Assembly (NCBI GenBank): GCA_018873245.2
Contig: JAEMBT020000009.1
Coordinates: 17,701,794 to 17,765,793 of the forward strand
Direction of reading: 5' to 3'
Source: Archegozetes longisetosus
Taxonomy: Eukaryota; Arthropoda; Arachnida; Sarcoptiformes; Trhypochthoniidae
Length of the DNA stretch: 64,000 nt
A program made the translations under genes and the position numbers. This document shows positions 1 to 9,804 of the stretch, in pieces. Every line of letters begins with the position of its first letter. Position 1 is the stretch's first letter. The notes beneath the pieces were generated by a model. That model did no database searches, was not told the DNA's origin, and saw only the letters and a program-made list of their open reading frames with translations.

Positions 1-90
1 GATCTGTAATTTGAAGTTTATTGAAATTAAGATACTATCAATAAGTTCTTCACATACTTTCTATCGTCTTGTGTGAACGAAGGTTTCATA

Positions 91-1136
91 ATGCCTCATT
101 TTTCAATTTTATTCATTTCATACTTTTGTGTCACAATAACTCTTGGTAATTATCGATCAGACATATTTGAACTGGTGGCAAACAAATCTTCAGCTAATGA
201 TTCTGGCAACAAATTTTTCAGTCGATTGTTTCCAAATAAAAGTTCAGTTGGAAGTTCATCTAATTATCTAAGTAATTGTGATGCAATTGCAGGAAAATAT
301 TGTTTGGATCTAAATCAAAGGTGTGTTGACTTCAAATGTCGATGTAGTGTGAACTACAAATATAACATTCTAAGCGACAAATGTGAATATTTCGAATGTT
401 CCAGTTCTAGTGAATGTCAAACCTACGACTATAATAGATATTGTAGTCTTGGTAAATGTAAATGTCGTAATTTCTATAAAGAGGGTTATACTAATGGACG
501 CAAATGCATTAGAAAAATACAACATTTCGATTCACTATATAATCCTGTCGATACTCAAAATCAAAATTTCAGTAAATTTTCTATTTTTTTGAGTGGTTAT
601 CGAATTCCTAAACTGTCGGGACTAGATAATAATTTTGTGAGTGATTTTCAAGTTTCTATACTGTCTAAAAACTATATTTAAAAAATCAGATATTTCCAAA
701 TTTTAAATATCTATTATATCGTTTTATAGATTAAAATTTTAATCTGTTTGCATTAAAAAATAATTATCCAACAAACTTATAAAGTAGAAATTTAAAAATT
801 AAGAAATAATTCGGTTTTAAGGAAAACATTAAAATTGAATTTTAAAATTTTTGAAGTGCATGCTTTCACATGGATAACAACGTATGGAAAGCATTAAAAA
901 CCAATCGACTTGTATTATATTCGATTTTACAGAATCAAAATTATAGGACAGAGGTGACAAGCTTTAGGGTCAGGAGGAAAAGTTTCAAATGGCTTTGGTG
1001 TCTTGTCATGGCTCCGATTAGTGCGGTCTGTTATGTGTGTCGTAAGATGACCCGAGAAAATGATACAACTGATGCAAGTGATCAAATGCAGAGCCAACAA
1101 TTCAGAGATCCTCAAGAGAATGATCAATCTGTATAA
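91..1136 (+). CDS. cysteine-rich EB/EGF-like secreted or membrane-anchored protein, two exons
   Basis: Proposed model: exon 1 91-636, intron 637-932 (donor GTGAGT, acceptor TTTTACAG, both phase 0), exon 2 933-1136; 249 aa. The ATG at 91 is chosen because a hydrophobic signal peptide (residues about 1-19) follows at once; the open frame reaches back to about 73 without another ATG. Residues 63-139 hold 12 cysteines in two modules of six (63,71,78,83,85,98 and 103,109,118,123,125,139). Each module has the C-x4-C-x-C core typical of EB and EGF-like modules of secreted arthropod and nematode proteins. Exon 2 adds a hydrophobic stretch (about 201-218) after a basic cluster, then a polar, acidic/Gln-rich tail, so the product may be a type I membrane protein with an extracellular cysteine-rich head. 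Without the splice, exon 1 would end at the stop at 681 and the protein would simply be secreted. An AATAAA at 1177-1182 suits the spliced model. A decayed copy of the first module lies at 6245-6435. Function unknown. Exon 1 is confident; exon 2 is less so. Confidence 0.6.
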
Positions 1137-1176
1137 AAATCAGATATTTATCTTCACAATATATTGGATTTTGAGT

Positions 1177-1182
1177 AATAAA
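1177..1182 (+). promoter_or_regulatory. polyadenylation signal AATAAA
   Basis: A canonical AATAAA lies about 40 bases after the stop at 1136. It is the natural 3' end signal of the cysteine-rich gene if its second exon is real. In such AT-rich DNA the hexamer also occurs by chance. Confidence 0.35.
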
Positions 1183-1426
1183 ATTTCTTTAAGTGATTCG
1201 AATCAATTTGCTTAGACTCAAATAACTCTAGATGCTTAAACTATAATTCAATTTATAGTTTTGAATGTCATTTTAAAAATTTGACTGTCGAAATAAATGT
1301 TGTTATAAAATCCAAAAATAAAACTTGCATTTACTTAACATAATGTAGTCAGTATTAACCAATTATGATCTCTGTATAAATACTCAGATATTGACAATGA
1401 CTTGAATATGTCATATTTTAGAACAT

Positions 1427-1660
1427 ATGTGGAGTTTTGTAGACTCTGTTATTAGCTCTAAGGGAAAGATGCAACTTAAGGGCCATACAGTTTATAGACG
1501 TGGACCCCTAAGTGCATATGAAACTTTACTTCAAAAATGTACGATAGAGAAAATAAAAAATAATATATATGATGACCTTAACGCAAAAGGGAATCCTTCC
1601 TATATTAGTGTTGAGATAAAAAGTTGCAGTTTGTATTTGTTTAAAGTAAAGCTATATTAA
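1427..1660 (+). CDS. short hypothetical ORF, unrecognised
   Basis: An open frame of 77 codons beginning ATG. Its first half (to about 1545) is less AT-rich and has a more coding-like composition than its surroundings; the second half drifts into Lys/Ile/Asn-rich AT sequence. I recognise no domain, signal peptide or motif. It lies just upstream of the decayed transposase-like gene, so it could be a remnant of the same element, a fragment of another gene, or chance. A splice acceptor-like TATTTTAG ends at about 1422, so it could also be an internal exon. Confidence 0.15.
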   Translation: MWSFVDSVISSKGKMQLKGHTVYRRGPLSAYETLLQKCTIEKIKNNIYDDLNAKGNPSYISVEIKSCSLYLFKVKLY

Positions 1661-1791
1661 TGTTCTCTATTAATCACAAGCACTTTATAACCGATTATAT
1701 ATTTTTTAACTATTAATCAATATTTACATGACCTACACTTGTTTGTAAAAAATTTAAATAAATATCACTTTTGTTCAATAATTATAACATA

Positions 1792-3445
1792 GGAAGAAAA
1801 AGAAAGGTTGATCCAGAAAACTGGCAAAAAAATAAAAGATAGAAGCTTCGGAATTCTGTATGAATCTTATGTTAATCAAAAGTGCTTTAATTTATCATTT
1901 TTCGAATGATAGGATAAACAATACAAAGCTATTTCTGGTAAAATCGTCAACAAACAAATTATTAGTAAATTAAATACATGCTATAAAAATTATTGTTGTA
2001 GTAAAATATCAATTATCGAACAGAAGAATCAATTTCAGAGTTTTTTAATCACTGACTATAACTTTCAAATTTTTTATCATTTGGTTTAACGAAAACGCTC
2101 ATAACTTTTGGGTGTATAGTATTCATATTTTTGGAACATTGCATAGAGTTTGCAAAACATTTTCTCTCAATTTATTCAAAATATCAAGTAAAAAAGCACA
2201 TGATTTTCAAATAAAAACATCAGGTTAGCATTAAAACTTATAAAATTTTTACTTGATGTTACACAAATTAATTTCTATAGGAAAATTGTTGTTTGATATG
2301 CATGGAAAGCACAATAGTAGGTATAAAATTAAACCTGAAGTTTGACTAAAACTTAATCAATAAATTAATACATTACCTTATAATGAATCACACTATTCTA
2401 TTGAAAAAAAAACAACTAAGAAATACATTGAAGGCAGCAGTTTAAATATCACTAAGCTATACAAAAAATTTTGCCATTTCTTTTTGCTAATTCGGGAAAT
2501 ATCTATAATTTATGTTTTGTTACATTTTATCTTTATTTCAAACATAATTATAATTATGGCGTTTCGAACCCGAGAAGCGATATCTGCGATACATGTTTTG
2601 GATATTCACAAATTGGACTTAACAGCCTTCAGATAACGACAAAATTTTATTTCTAAAACATTTAGATAAGGCTGAAATTTATAGGGACACTAAAAAAGAT
2701 CTTTTAAAAATGAATTCGAATACACTTATTTTTGAAGTTGATTATTGTCAAATAAAACCCATTCCAAAACTTCTTAATAATTCATATTATTATAGCTATG
2801 TGATTAATTTTAATTTGTTCAACTGTCATGTTCACAATTCTATGCATTCATTTATGTCTCACGTTTTAGAGAGTGAATTCAAAAAAAGGACCGAATTCTG
2901 TTTGCAGTTTTTTATATTTTGTAACTCAAAATTTAATTAATGAGAATTTAAAATTTAATAATATTCAATGACGCGTGTCCTGGACAAAATCGGAATCACA
3001 CTACTTTAAAATTTCCAGTTTGGGTATCAATGCGTTTTAAAATAGAAATAATACAGATATTTCCTGTTTGGGGCCATTCCTATTGCGAATGTGATAGCAA
3101 TTTCGCTAATTTTTCAAGATTCATAAAGAAAATAGAAAAAATTGAATCTTCAGAAGTCTATATTAATTTTAAAAAAAAAAGTGGTTTTGGTGTAATTAAA
3201 GGAGTTAATTATAATTTTGAAAACCTTTAAAACCATACTTTAAACCTCTAAAAAGATTATTTGTTTCTAAAGCTTCTAAGATTGAATATTTATGTGACAT
3301 TTCTGTTAAAATTTATGAAACTTATGATATTTCAATAACTGATAAGAATGTTATTGAAAATAATGTAAATATAAATAATTGCATTGAAAACTTAGAATGG
3401 GATGCAAGACATTATATAAGTAAAAATGTCAGAAAAAGTTAGTGA
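1792..3445 (+). pseudogene. decayed transposase-like gene with D-x-C-x-G-Q-N-R-N motif
   Basis: Reading across all three + frames restores, in order, the landmarks of a family found as uncharacterised multi-copy loci in arthropod genomes. These are: a basic KRKVDPENW start followed by LRNS and ESYVNQK (1792-1880); a Cys cluster followed by KIS and a DYN-x-Q stretch (about 1979-2095); GKHNSRYKIKPE (about 2303-2340); NESHYS and LNITKLYKKF (about 2382-2470); NPRSDICDTC (2558-2596); NTLIFEVDYCQIKPIPKL (about 2716-2772); DACPGQNRN (2970-2996); FPVWGHSYCECD (about 3060-3098); and a basic C-terminal part to about 3445. Stops and frameshifts interrupt it repeatedly, for example TAG after KNKR near 1837, so it cannot make a protein. 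The invariant D-x-C-x-G-Q-N-[RK]-N suggests an RNase H-like catalytic core. I recall this core being catalogued as DUF7869, but that is memory and not checked. Introns are not needed to explain the layout. Confidence 0.72.
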
Positions 3446-3653
3446 GTTATTGAAATAGAGGAGAAATGAAAATCAAAATATATTAAAAAATCATTTGTTA
3501 AAGTATACTAAAGTTGAATAATGCTCAATAATTTTTATCCCAATCAAATATGTAATGATCAAACGCCTTCAACTTATTAAGTAAATAAAATCATTTCAAG
3601 CCTTTTATTTCAGCTTAATATTGAAGAGAATTAGTCTTTTGCATTAAAGTCCT

Positions 3654-3829
3654 CATATAAAGTCGAGACTGAAAAACAATGTAACTGCAAGCATCTGATC
3701 TCAGCTCGGTATGAATTGTGTTCAATAAATAATTATTTTCTTAAGAATGACTAAGTTATCATAACAACTATGGCCTAGTAATATGTGATTATGCGTGCAG
3801 TTGCGTTTTTTCAGTCTCGACTTTATATG
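3654..3829. repeat. inverted-repeat (foldback/MITE-like) element
   Basis: Left arm 3654-3691 and right arm 3793-3829 are reverse complements over about 36 bases. They share the block TATAAAGTCGAGACTGAAAA and continue through a GTAACTGC/GCAGTTGC core with few mismatches. The loop is about 100 bases with no open frame. This is typical of a small non-autonomous DNA transposon. The right arm runs directly into the left end of the next inverted-repeat unit. Confidence 0.65.
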
Positions 3830-4367
3830 ACTTGACGGGACGTAAAGGAACTTATCTCGAGATAACTTCTTTTTTGGGATTCACTTCAAACAAGAAGTTC
3901 AACTCATAATTAATATATAGAAAAAAATTCAGCATATGTTTCAATGGAAAATTTAGCGGTAATTTCTTATTTAAATTTATTGATTGCAATGGTAACTAAT
4001 AGGAATTAAAACTTAAATTGAACTCGAGTGCTATTAACACGTGTTACCTGCAATACGTAACACAACATAAACTGCAATAGCATTACATGACATAAGTTTA
4101 GATTTTATGTCAATTATTTGTCACAATTTGATTGTAATTCTGAAGATTCAGAAATTACTTGTGATGAATCAGATCTTGAATATTAGGTAATGAATTGTAT
4201 GAGATTATGTTTAATTAGATTAATATTGAATAAATTGATAACTTAATAAAGTTTTTCTTAACGCAAAAAATATTTTTAATCTATGCACTTAATGCGAACT
4301 TTGAGTGCGATTTCTCGTTTCACTGCAGTGAGAGATATGTACCTTTACGTTCCATCAAGTCATATGT
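3826..4367. mobile_element. terminal-inverted-repeat element, non-autonomous
   Basis: The left end (3826-3865) contains ATATGACTTGACGGGACG followed by TAAAGG and TATCTC. The right end (about 4328-4367) is its reverse complement with a few changes (CATATGACTTGATGGAACG on the - strand). The interior is AT-rich and has no coding frame. I read it as a MITE sandwiched between two other foldback units. No target-site duplication is evident, so its superfamily is unknown. Confidence 0.55.
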
Positions 4368-4514
4368 AGTCTGTTTTTGAAGAAGTGCCTTAGCGAATAG
4401 GCCTCTGATATGCATTGAAAACTTTCTATATTGAATTCAATACAAAAAGTATTTTTAATGCATATCAAAAGGCCTATTTGGTAAGGCACTTCTTCAAAGA
4501 CAGGCTACATATAT
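4361..4514. repeat. near-perfect long hairpin (foldback element)
   Basis: Arms 4361-4421 and 4453-4514 are reverse complements with only scattered mismatches. Shared blocks include GAAGAAGTGCC, AATAGGCCT and ATATGCATT, and the hairpin centres on the palindrome TATTGAATTCAATA near 4436. RNA from either strand would fold into a stem of about 60 bp. Its left arm overlaps the end of the preceding inverted-repeat element, so the two may have shared ends or nested insertions. The open frame through it (4415-4609) is only a by-product of the arms. Confidence 0.75.
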
Positions 4515-4516
4515 AT

Positions 4517-6237
4517 TATGTTTTATTATTTCTACTGTACATTTTAAAAATAAAGTTTCATATATCCCTCGCATCAAAAATAGATTCTGAAATATCACAA
4601 GATATCTAACGTAGCTTTTCATTAATAGTTTCACACGATTTTATGAATTAAAGAGTGACTCGGAAGTTTGCCACCTTTCAAAATTACTTTGCCACGAGCA
4701 CTAGAATTTCAGTGAATGAAAAGTTTTTTGGTTGAACTAAGTGATAGAGATAGAGCGACCGGATCTCACTGTGTTTGTTCCGGAATTTGCCTTGCGACAG
4801 TCAAAAAACAAAATAGGGCTCAGAGGATGATTATGATTGCCTTTAAATTTTCAACTTTTGAGAAATTTTTCTAGTCAATAACATATAGTGACCTAGGATG
4901 TAGATATGGTTCAGAGAAAAAAGTTATTCATTTTCGATGGATAAAAATGTGATACTTAAAACTTTGAGACTAAATAATCAATTTTAAGCAAGATACAATT
5001 GGAATGATTTTTGAATTATACTTTCTCACAGGGATCAGATTAAAAGTCGATAAGAAGCTTTGCACTAAAGAATAGTTTTAACAATACACTTCTTGGAGAA
5101 AGATTGCTGCCAATGATAACTTTTTAAAATATAAAATTCTATCACTAACAATTTCGAAATATAATCTTAAGTTCTCAATGCTCAGTCTAATGCGCTTACA
5201 TTATTGAGCCCTTCGTTTAGCGCTTCTTATGAGATTCAATTTTCACTTCTGATTTCAATTATAGTATTTCTTATATTTCTTTAACCTTAAAGCACAGTAA
5301 AAAATGATTATTTCAAAATAACTCAATTCCCTAAATTCGAATTAAATGAAATATCCTAAAAGAAGTTTAAATAAGTGCTATTTTAGCTACTTTTATAGTT
5401 TAGAGATAATAAACATTGAAATTGTTGTTAAACATTGATATATAAGATAGCAAATATTTAAATTGCACCGTATTAATAAAGTTTTTAGCGAAAAAATGTT
5501 ATAAAAATAGAAAGTGAAAATTACATTGCACAAGAACGGTGTGCGAACCTGAAAACTCAATAATCGATTAGACTGAGTACTAGACCAGTATGGCATTTGA
5601 TTTTTAATGTATAGAGTTAGCAATCAGATTTCCTGCATTATAATTTATTAAAAGCTATTCAAAATAAAAAAGCATAAAGATAATAATGATATGATTGCAG
5701 AGCCCATCTCTCAGAATTTTACTAAAGAGAAAAACTTAAAAAACTTGAAATAGGCCAAAATTTCTTTTAATGTAAAAATACTAATAGTAAAAACATTTGA
5801 AATATTAAAAATATTTATAAAGTTAAATTTAGATATATAAGCTATATTGGTAATAAAACTTAGGGATTTGTTTTGCCTAATTAACTAAAAAGCAAATTCC
5901 TTCTCTTGCATAAGCGTAAAAATATTTTGAATTGAAACCCAGGAAAACTAGTTATGCATCTTATATAATTTATGAAACTTTAGAATTTTATCCTTCAAAC
6001 AAGTTTCAATTTTCTTTTTGATCGGCAAAATGCATGTAATCAAAATGAAAGTACAAAACTTTTTCACTTAAATTCGTTAAATAGCCTGAAGGGCAACATA
6101 AATCCATTTCTTAATATTATTACATCTCAGGATTGCTATTTTCAATGTCTCTGATAGATATTGGTAAATGGGTAGAAGTTTTAGCTGGAGAAAAGAAGAA
6201 TTTAAAATATTACTACTCGAATTCTAAAATAATTCTT
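4517..6237. other. gene-free AT-rich stretch
   Basis: No coding frame, RNA gene or clear repeat recognised. A patch at about 4650-4810 is less AT-rich and holds two similar GGCAAA-TTCCG stretches on the - strand, perhaps a transposon relic, but I cannot place it. Confidence 0.5.
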
Positions 6238-6244
6238 TCGTTTA

Positions 6245-6435
6245 TTCGGATGATTTTGATGGGAATACAGGAGATTATTGTTCGAATCTAAATCAAGGGT
6301 GTACTAATTTCAAGTCTAGATATGATACGGACTATAAATATAATTGAGGAAAGGAAAATGTGAGAAATTGAAGTGTTGCCGTACTTTTCAATGTCAAACT
6401 TACGATTCAAGCTTACTTGTAAATCTAGGAAATAA
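6245..6435 (+). pseudogene. decayed paralogue of the cysteine-rich module gene at 91-1136
   Basis: This stretch aligns by eye, almost without gaps at the DNA level, with about 281-460 of the gene at the left edge. Shared strings include AATCTAAATCAAGG, GACTATAAATATAA-like sequence and TTTCAATGTCAAACTTACGA. Translated, it begins DYCSNLNQGCTNFK against KYCLDLNQRCVDFK. It then meets a TGA directly after the YKYN string, and a frameshift carries on as GKCEKLKCC. Several cysteines are replaced (C63 to Asp, C83 to Ser, C85 to Tyr), so the fold is lost as well as the frame. It suggests a small gene family with tandem duplication and decay about 6 kb apart. A further stretch at about 6575-6640, reading KCSNGRKDPSGYPSGKK, may be part of the same relic or of another module. 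Confidence 0.75.
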
Positions 6436-6659
6436 CAGATATAAAACAGAAACAGATATTCTTTGAGCTTTTATTATACCAATATCTACGAAAAGAATAA
6501 TGAAAATTCCAGAGTTTAGATTTGGGTTGAGTTGTGTTGTCGATTAAACTGGCGATAATAGTCTATCGTGTCCGAAAATGTTCAAACGGCAGAAAAGATC
6601 CTTCAGGATATCCTTCCGGAAAGAAAAACCTTAAAATATCGTTTTCAGCAACTATTGGA

Positions 6660-9600
6660 TTCTGTATTTCGGAATCTCCTTCGGCTGGATTAAATTGAAT
6701 AGTTCTTGCAAATCTTTGAAACTCCTGTTTAAATATGTGCAAATCCTACTAACATTAAAATCAACATATTTCAATGTTGAAGCATGATTAATGATCACTT
6801 TATAAAATCTGATATTCTTCCGAAAATGCAGCAATTCAATGAAGATTTAGTTGTTTTGATAATAAAATTTGAATGAAAACACATCTTGATATTCATAGCA
6901 GAAGATTCTTCAAAAAATGCTATTTTATTGATTCAAAAACTCTGAGCTTGAGAATAGACTGTACTTCACATTCTTTAGAATTTTCAAGCTTGAATTTCAA
7001 ATTAATTGAATTATTCATTAAGACGAGAAAAAGTCATCGTATTGTGGGAATTCCTTTATATACAAAGAATATCACAACTTATATTTTCACAATGTACTAT
7101 GTGAAATCTATTTTGTTTAAAAAATTATTTTCTTTCTTTCCCTTATTTATATTAATTATAAAGAGATATTCAAATTTTTATGGCTTAGATTCAACCTCAA
7201 TTACATTTACATTCATTTGAAAGTTTACTACTACATACATACATAAACACTTACTAATGTTCAGGGTAGATTGCGGCAAATTCATTGATGATTTTTTATT
7301 TGAAAAACAAATAACTTAGACTGCATAATAAATAAAATGTATGCATATTAACTATGAAACCCATTTGGGTCATACTTAAGGCAATAACTCATGTTAATTA
7401 GTTCAGAGCATGAACTTAGCTCGAGCTTAAGCTGGGCTTAACTGAGCTAAGCTCAAACCCACTTCTAAGAGCTTCTGAGCATCAGAGATCTCTTTGAGAT
7501 TTACGTTAGAAAACTAAAAAGTTATTAGAAAAATCAATAAGAGCTTCGGTATGTTTAAAATCATTTAGTACTTGACTTGTTAGTCAACAATGACTTTAGT
7601 CGTATGAATATTAAGATTAGAGAAGTGAATACTTCAGATGAAAAAATTCGATCATGCTCGAAGCTGAACCTAAAGCTAAAGATTACATAAAATAACTTTA
7701 TTCTCTACTACCATGTCAGTATGATAAAAAAATATATAGTATCATAAATGAATCATAAATTCAACTCATGATTCCCTGAGCTGCAGTGTATACCAAGAAT
7801 TTTCTAACCTTAATGGTTGAGATGCTATGAATAGTAGGAAATATGAGACTGAAATCGGTTTTTCGGTAATTGTCGGTGAAAGAGAAGTGATAGACAAATA
7901 GTTTAAAAAAGAAAAGTTATTGTCTTATGGAGACAAACAAGATAATTCTGAGCCCATCGAGATCGGATATGTAGTTCTCGAGTTATCGCAAGTTGAAATT
8001 GAGTTCTCATTAGGCTATTTATAATTACTAATTACCAGGTTAAGATTTTCCGGGGCAAAGAGTATCAAAATAGGACGATGATCGGTGTTTAAATTCGCTG
8101 AGTCTGTAAAATCGGCCTCAATAAAAACAAGATGCACTAAATTCTATCAAAAAATCTGAAAACACAAACTTACCCACAAATTTTTATCAAATAGTTGTGA
8201 AATTTAAATTGAATAAGGAAAAAGAAATCATATTAAAGACTATTTTTCGATTCTAAATAAACTATTTAACGTTACACATAGGTTTCTGTGAATAACAATT
8301 ATGATCCATAGATGGGAATTCTCAATTATTTGAACTTTGATTTCTTTCACCAATTTTTATGCGCTCAAACTCAATGAATTTTTCGAAATTTAAGGTTTCC
8401 AGTGATCAGAAGTTCGGATACTCATGTTTAAAATAGAGAAAACTGAAGCAATAAGACTATACTTAAGGTCCTCATTACTTGATTCAGATAAATCTTTGTT
8501 GTCCCCCAAGATTCGATATAAGGAAAAGCTGGTGATCACCGAAAAATCCCTCTCTGTTCGTTACAACTTGTATAGAATCCATATAAAACTACATAATGAT
8601 AAAAGCTCTTAATTCTCGAATAGTCACTGAAAATGAGGAAAATTTTCATTCTATATCCATTCCATTGCACGTTCTCAAACAAGGTTTCAGTCCAGAGAGT
8701 TGCATTTGTTTATGTAGTATTGCTTTACAGTATTGCAATATGCCAATCATTAGTGGCTTTATTGCTATAGTATGAGTTTATTTTCGTTTCTTTTATTACT
8801 TTCCAAAATTATAAAATTTGTGTTAATTAGTTAAAATATTTTTGAAAACAGTGAAATAGTAGATATCGCTGAGAAAAATTAAGAAATCATTAAACTTATG
8901 GCAAAGGATTTGGTGGATATTATGTATATATGAATATTTTTTCTGTATATGACTGAAATTTTCATTCCATAAAATTGCACAGAATTCATGAAATTTTTCC
9001 TATTCCATCTTCATTCCGGTTCCACTTAATTTTCAATTGTTCAATCCACTTTCATACCATTCTGCACACTTTTCTTAGTTCTACATTCCACAGAATCCAT
9101 TTTCATTCACTATTCTCGAACATGTACAATATTTTCTCTTCCTTTATATTAGTTTTATATGAATGTTTGTTCATAAAAGGAACTCAATTTTCAACTTGAA
9201 TACCAACACTTAGTATGATGCCAGCGTTTTCAACCATGTATAATATAGTAAAAAAACTTATCAAAATTTCAATCAAAACATAATACTTCAAAAATAATTT
9301 TACTTATAGTCCATAAAAGTAAGAAAGAGACGACTTACTCTAAACTAGGTCTTTTTCAATCTTAGCCAATCATCTGCCTTCAAGTCGAAACTTGCTTTAT
9401 TTAAGCATTAATGGCTTATTAAATTAGATAATTTTGCCGTATAATAAATGAGAGTAAATTTAGAATTTTAAAAAGCTTTTTTGACCCTGAAAACAATCTA
9501 GTTAGGAAACAAAGAAAATAGATTTAAGCTCATTATAAATCACACGATTTTGATACCTCTTTGATTATTGAAGAATCATCCAAAACTACGTAATATCTCT

Positions 9601-9660
9601 TATTAGACCGGATTTCAATTGAAATAACTCCAATTCTAGAAATCGTACAGCTCCCGAACT
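6660..9660. other. gene-free AT-rich stretch
   Basis: Short open frames here (for example 6873-7220 and 8424-8612) have background composition and no recognisable domain. At about 7410-7460 there is a dense run of AGCT/GAGCTT palindromic motifs, possibly a small repeat relic. Nothing else supported. Confidence 0.5.
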
Positions 9661-9667
9661 CCCACCA

Positions 9668-9796
9668 TTTGATTCAACGTATCTTAAAACACATGTTAGC
9701 ATATTTTCGTTACATAAAATGGCCACTGGCTATTTCTGTCGCCAAAAATCCGATTTGAACAACCACAAACTTGGCTATGATGGTCATAGGGACGAG
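9668..9796 (+). pseudogene. possible decayed C2H2 zinc-finger fragment
   Basis: One frame reads, in pieces, FDSTYLKTHVSIFS, then LHKMATGYFC, then RQKSDLNNHKLGYDGHRDE. The spacing resembles two consecutive C2H2 fingers: a Phe, Leu and His helix, a linker, then a second finger with F-x3-S-D-L-x2-H and a DGHR-type linker. Key residues are missing (first-finger second His is Phe, second-finger second His is Tyr, Cys pairs incomplete). The fragment ends where a hAT-type element is inserted at 9805. This could be a relic of a zinc-finger gene or a coincidence of a short frame. Confidence 0.3.
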
Positions 9797-9804
9797 ATAA
9801 TAAC

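Noticed and set aside
73..90. Upstream start of the cysteine-rich protein at 73
   Set aside because: Position 73 is GTG, not ATG; the ATG at 91 directly precedes a good signal peptide.
2555..2600. TTCGAACC-like string as a possible tRNA B box on the - strand
   Set aside because: No matching A box or cloverleaf; the bases encode the NPRSDICDTC landmark of the transposase-like relic.
4415..4609. 64-codon frame on the + strand
   Set aside because: It runs through the arms of the 4361-4514 hairpin and continues into AT-rich background; no coding character.
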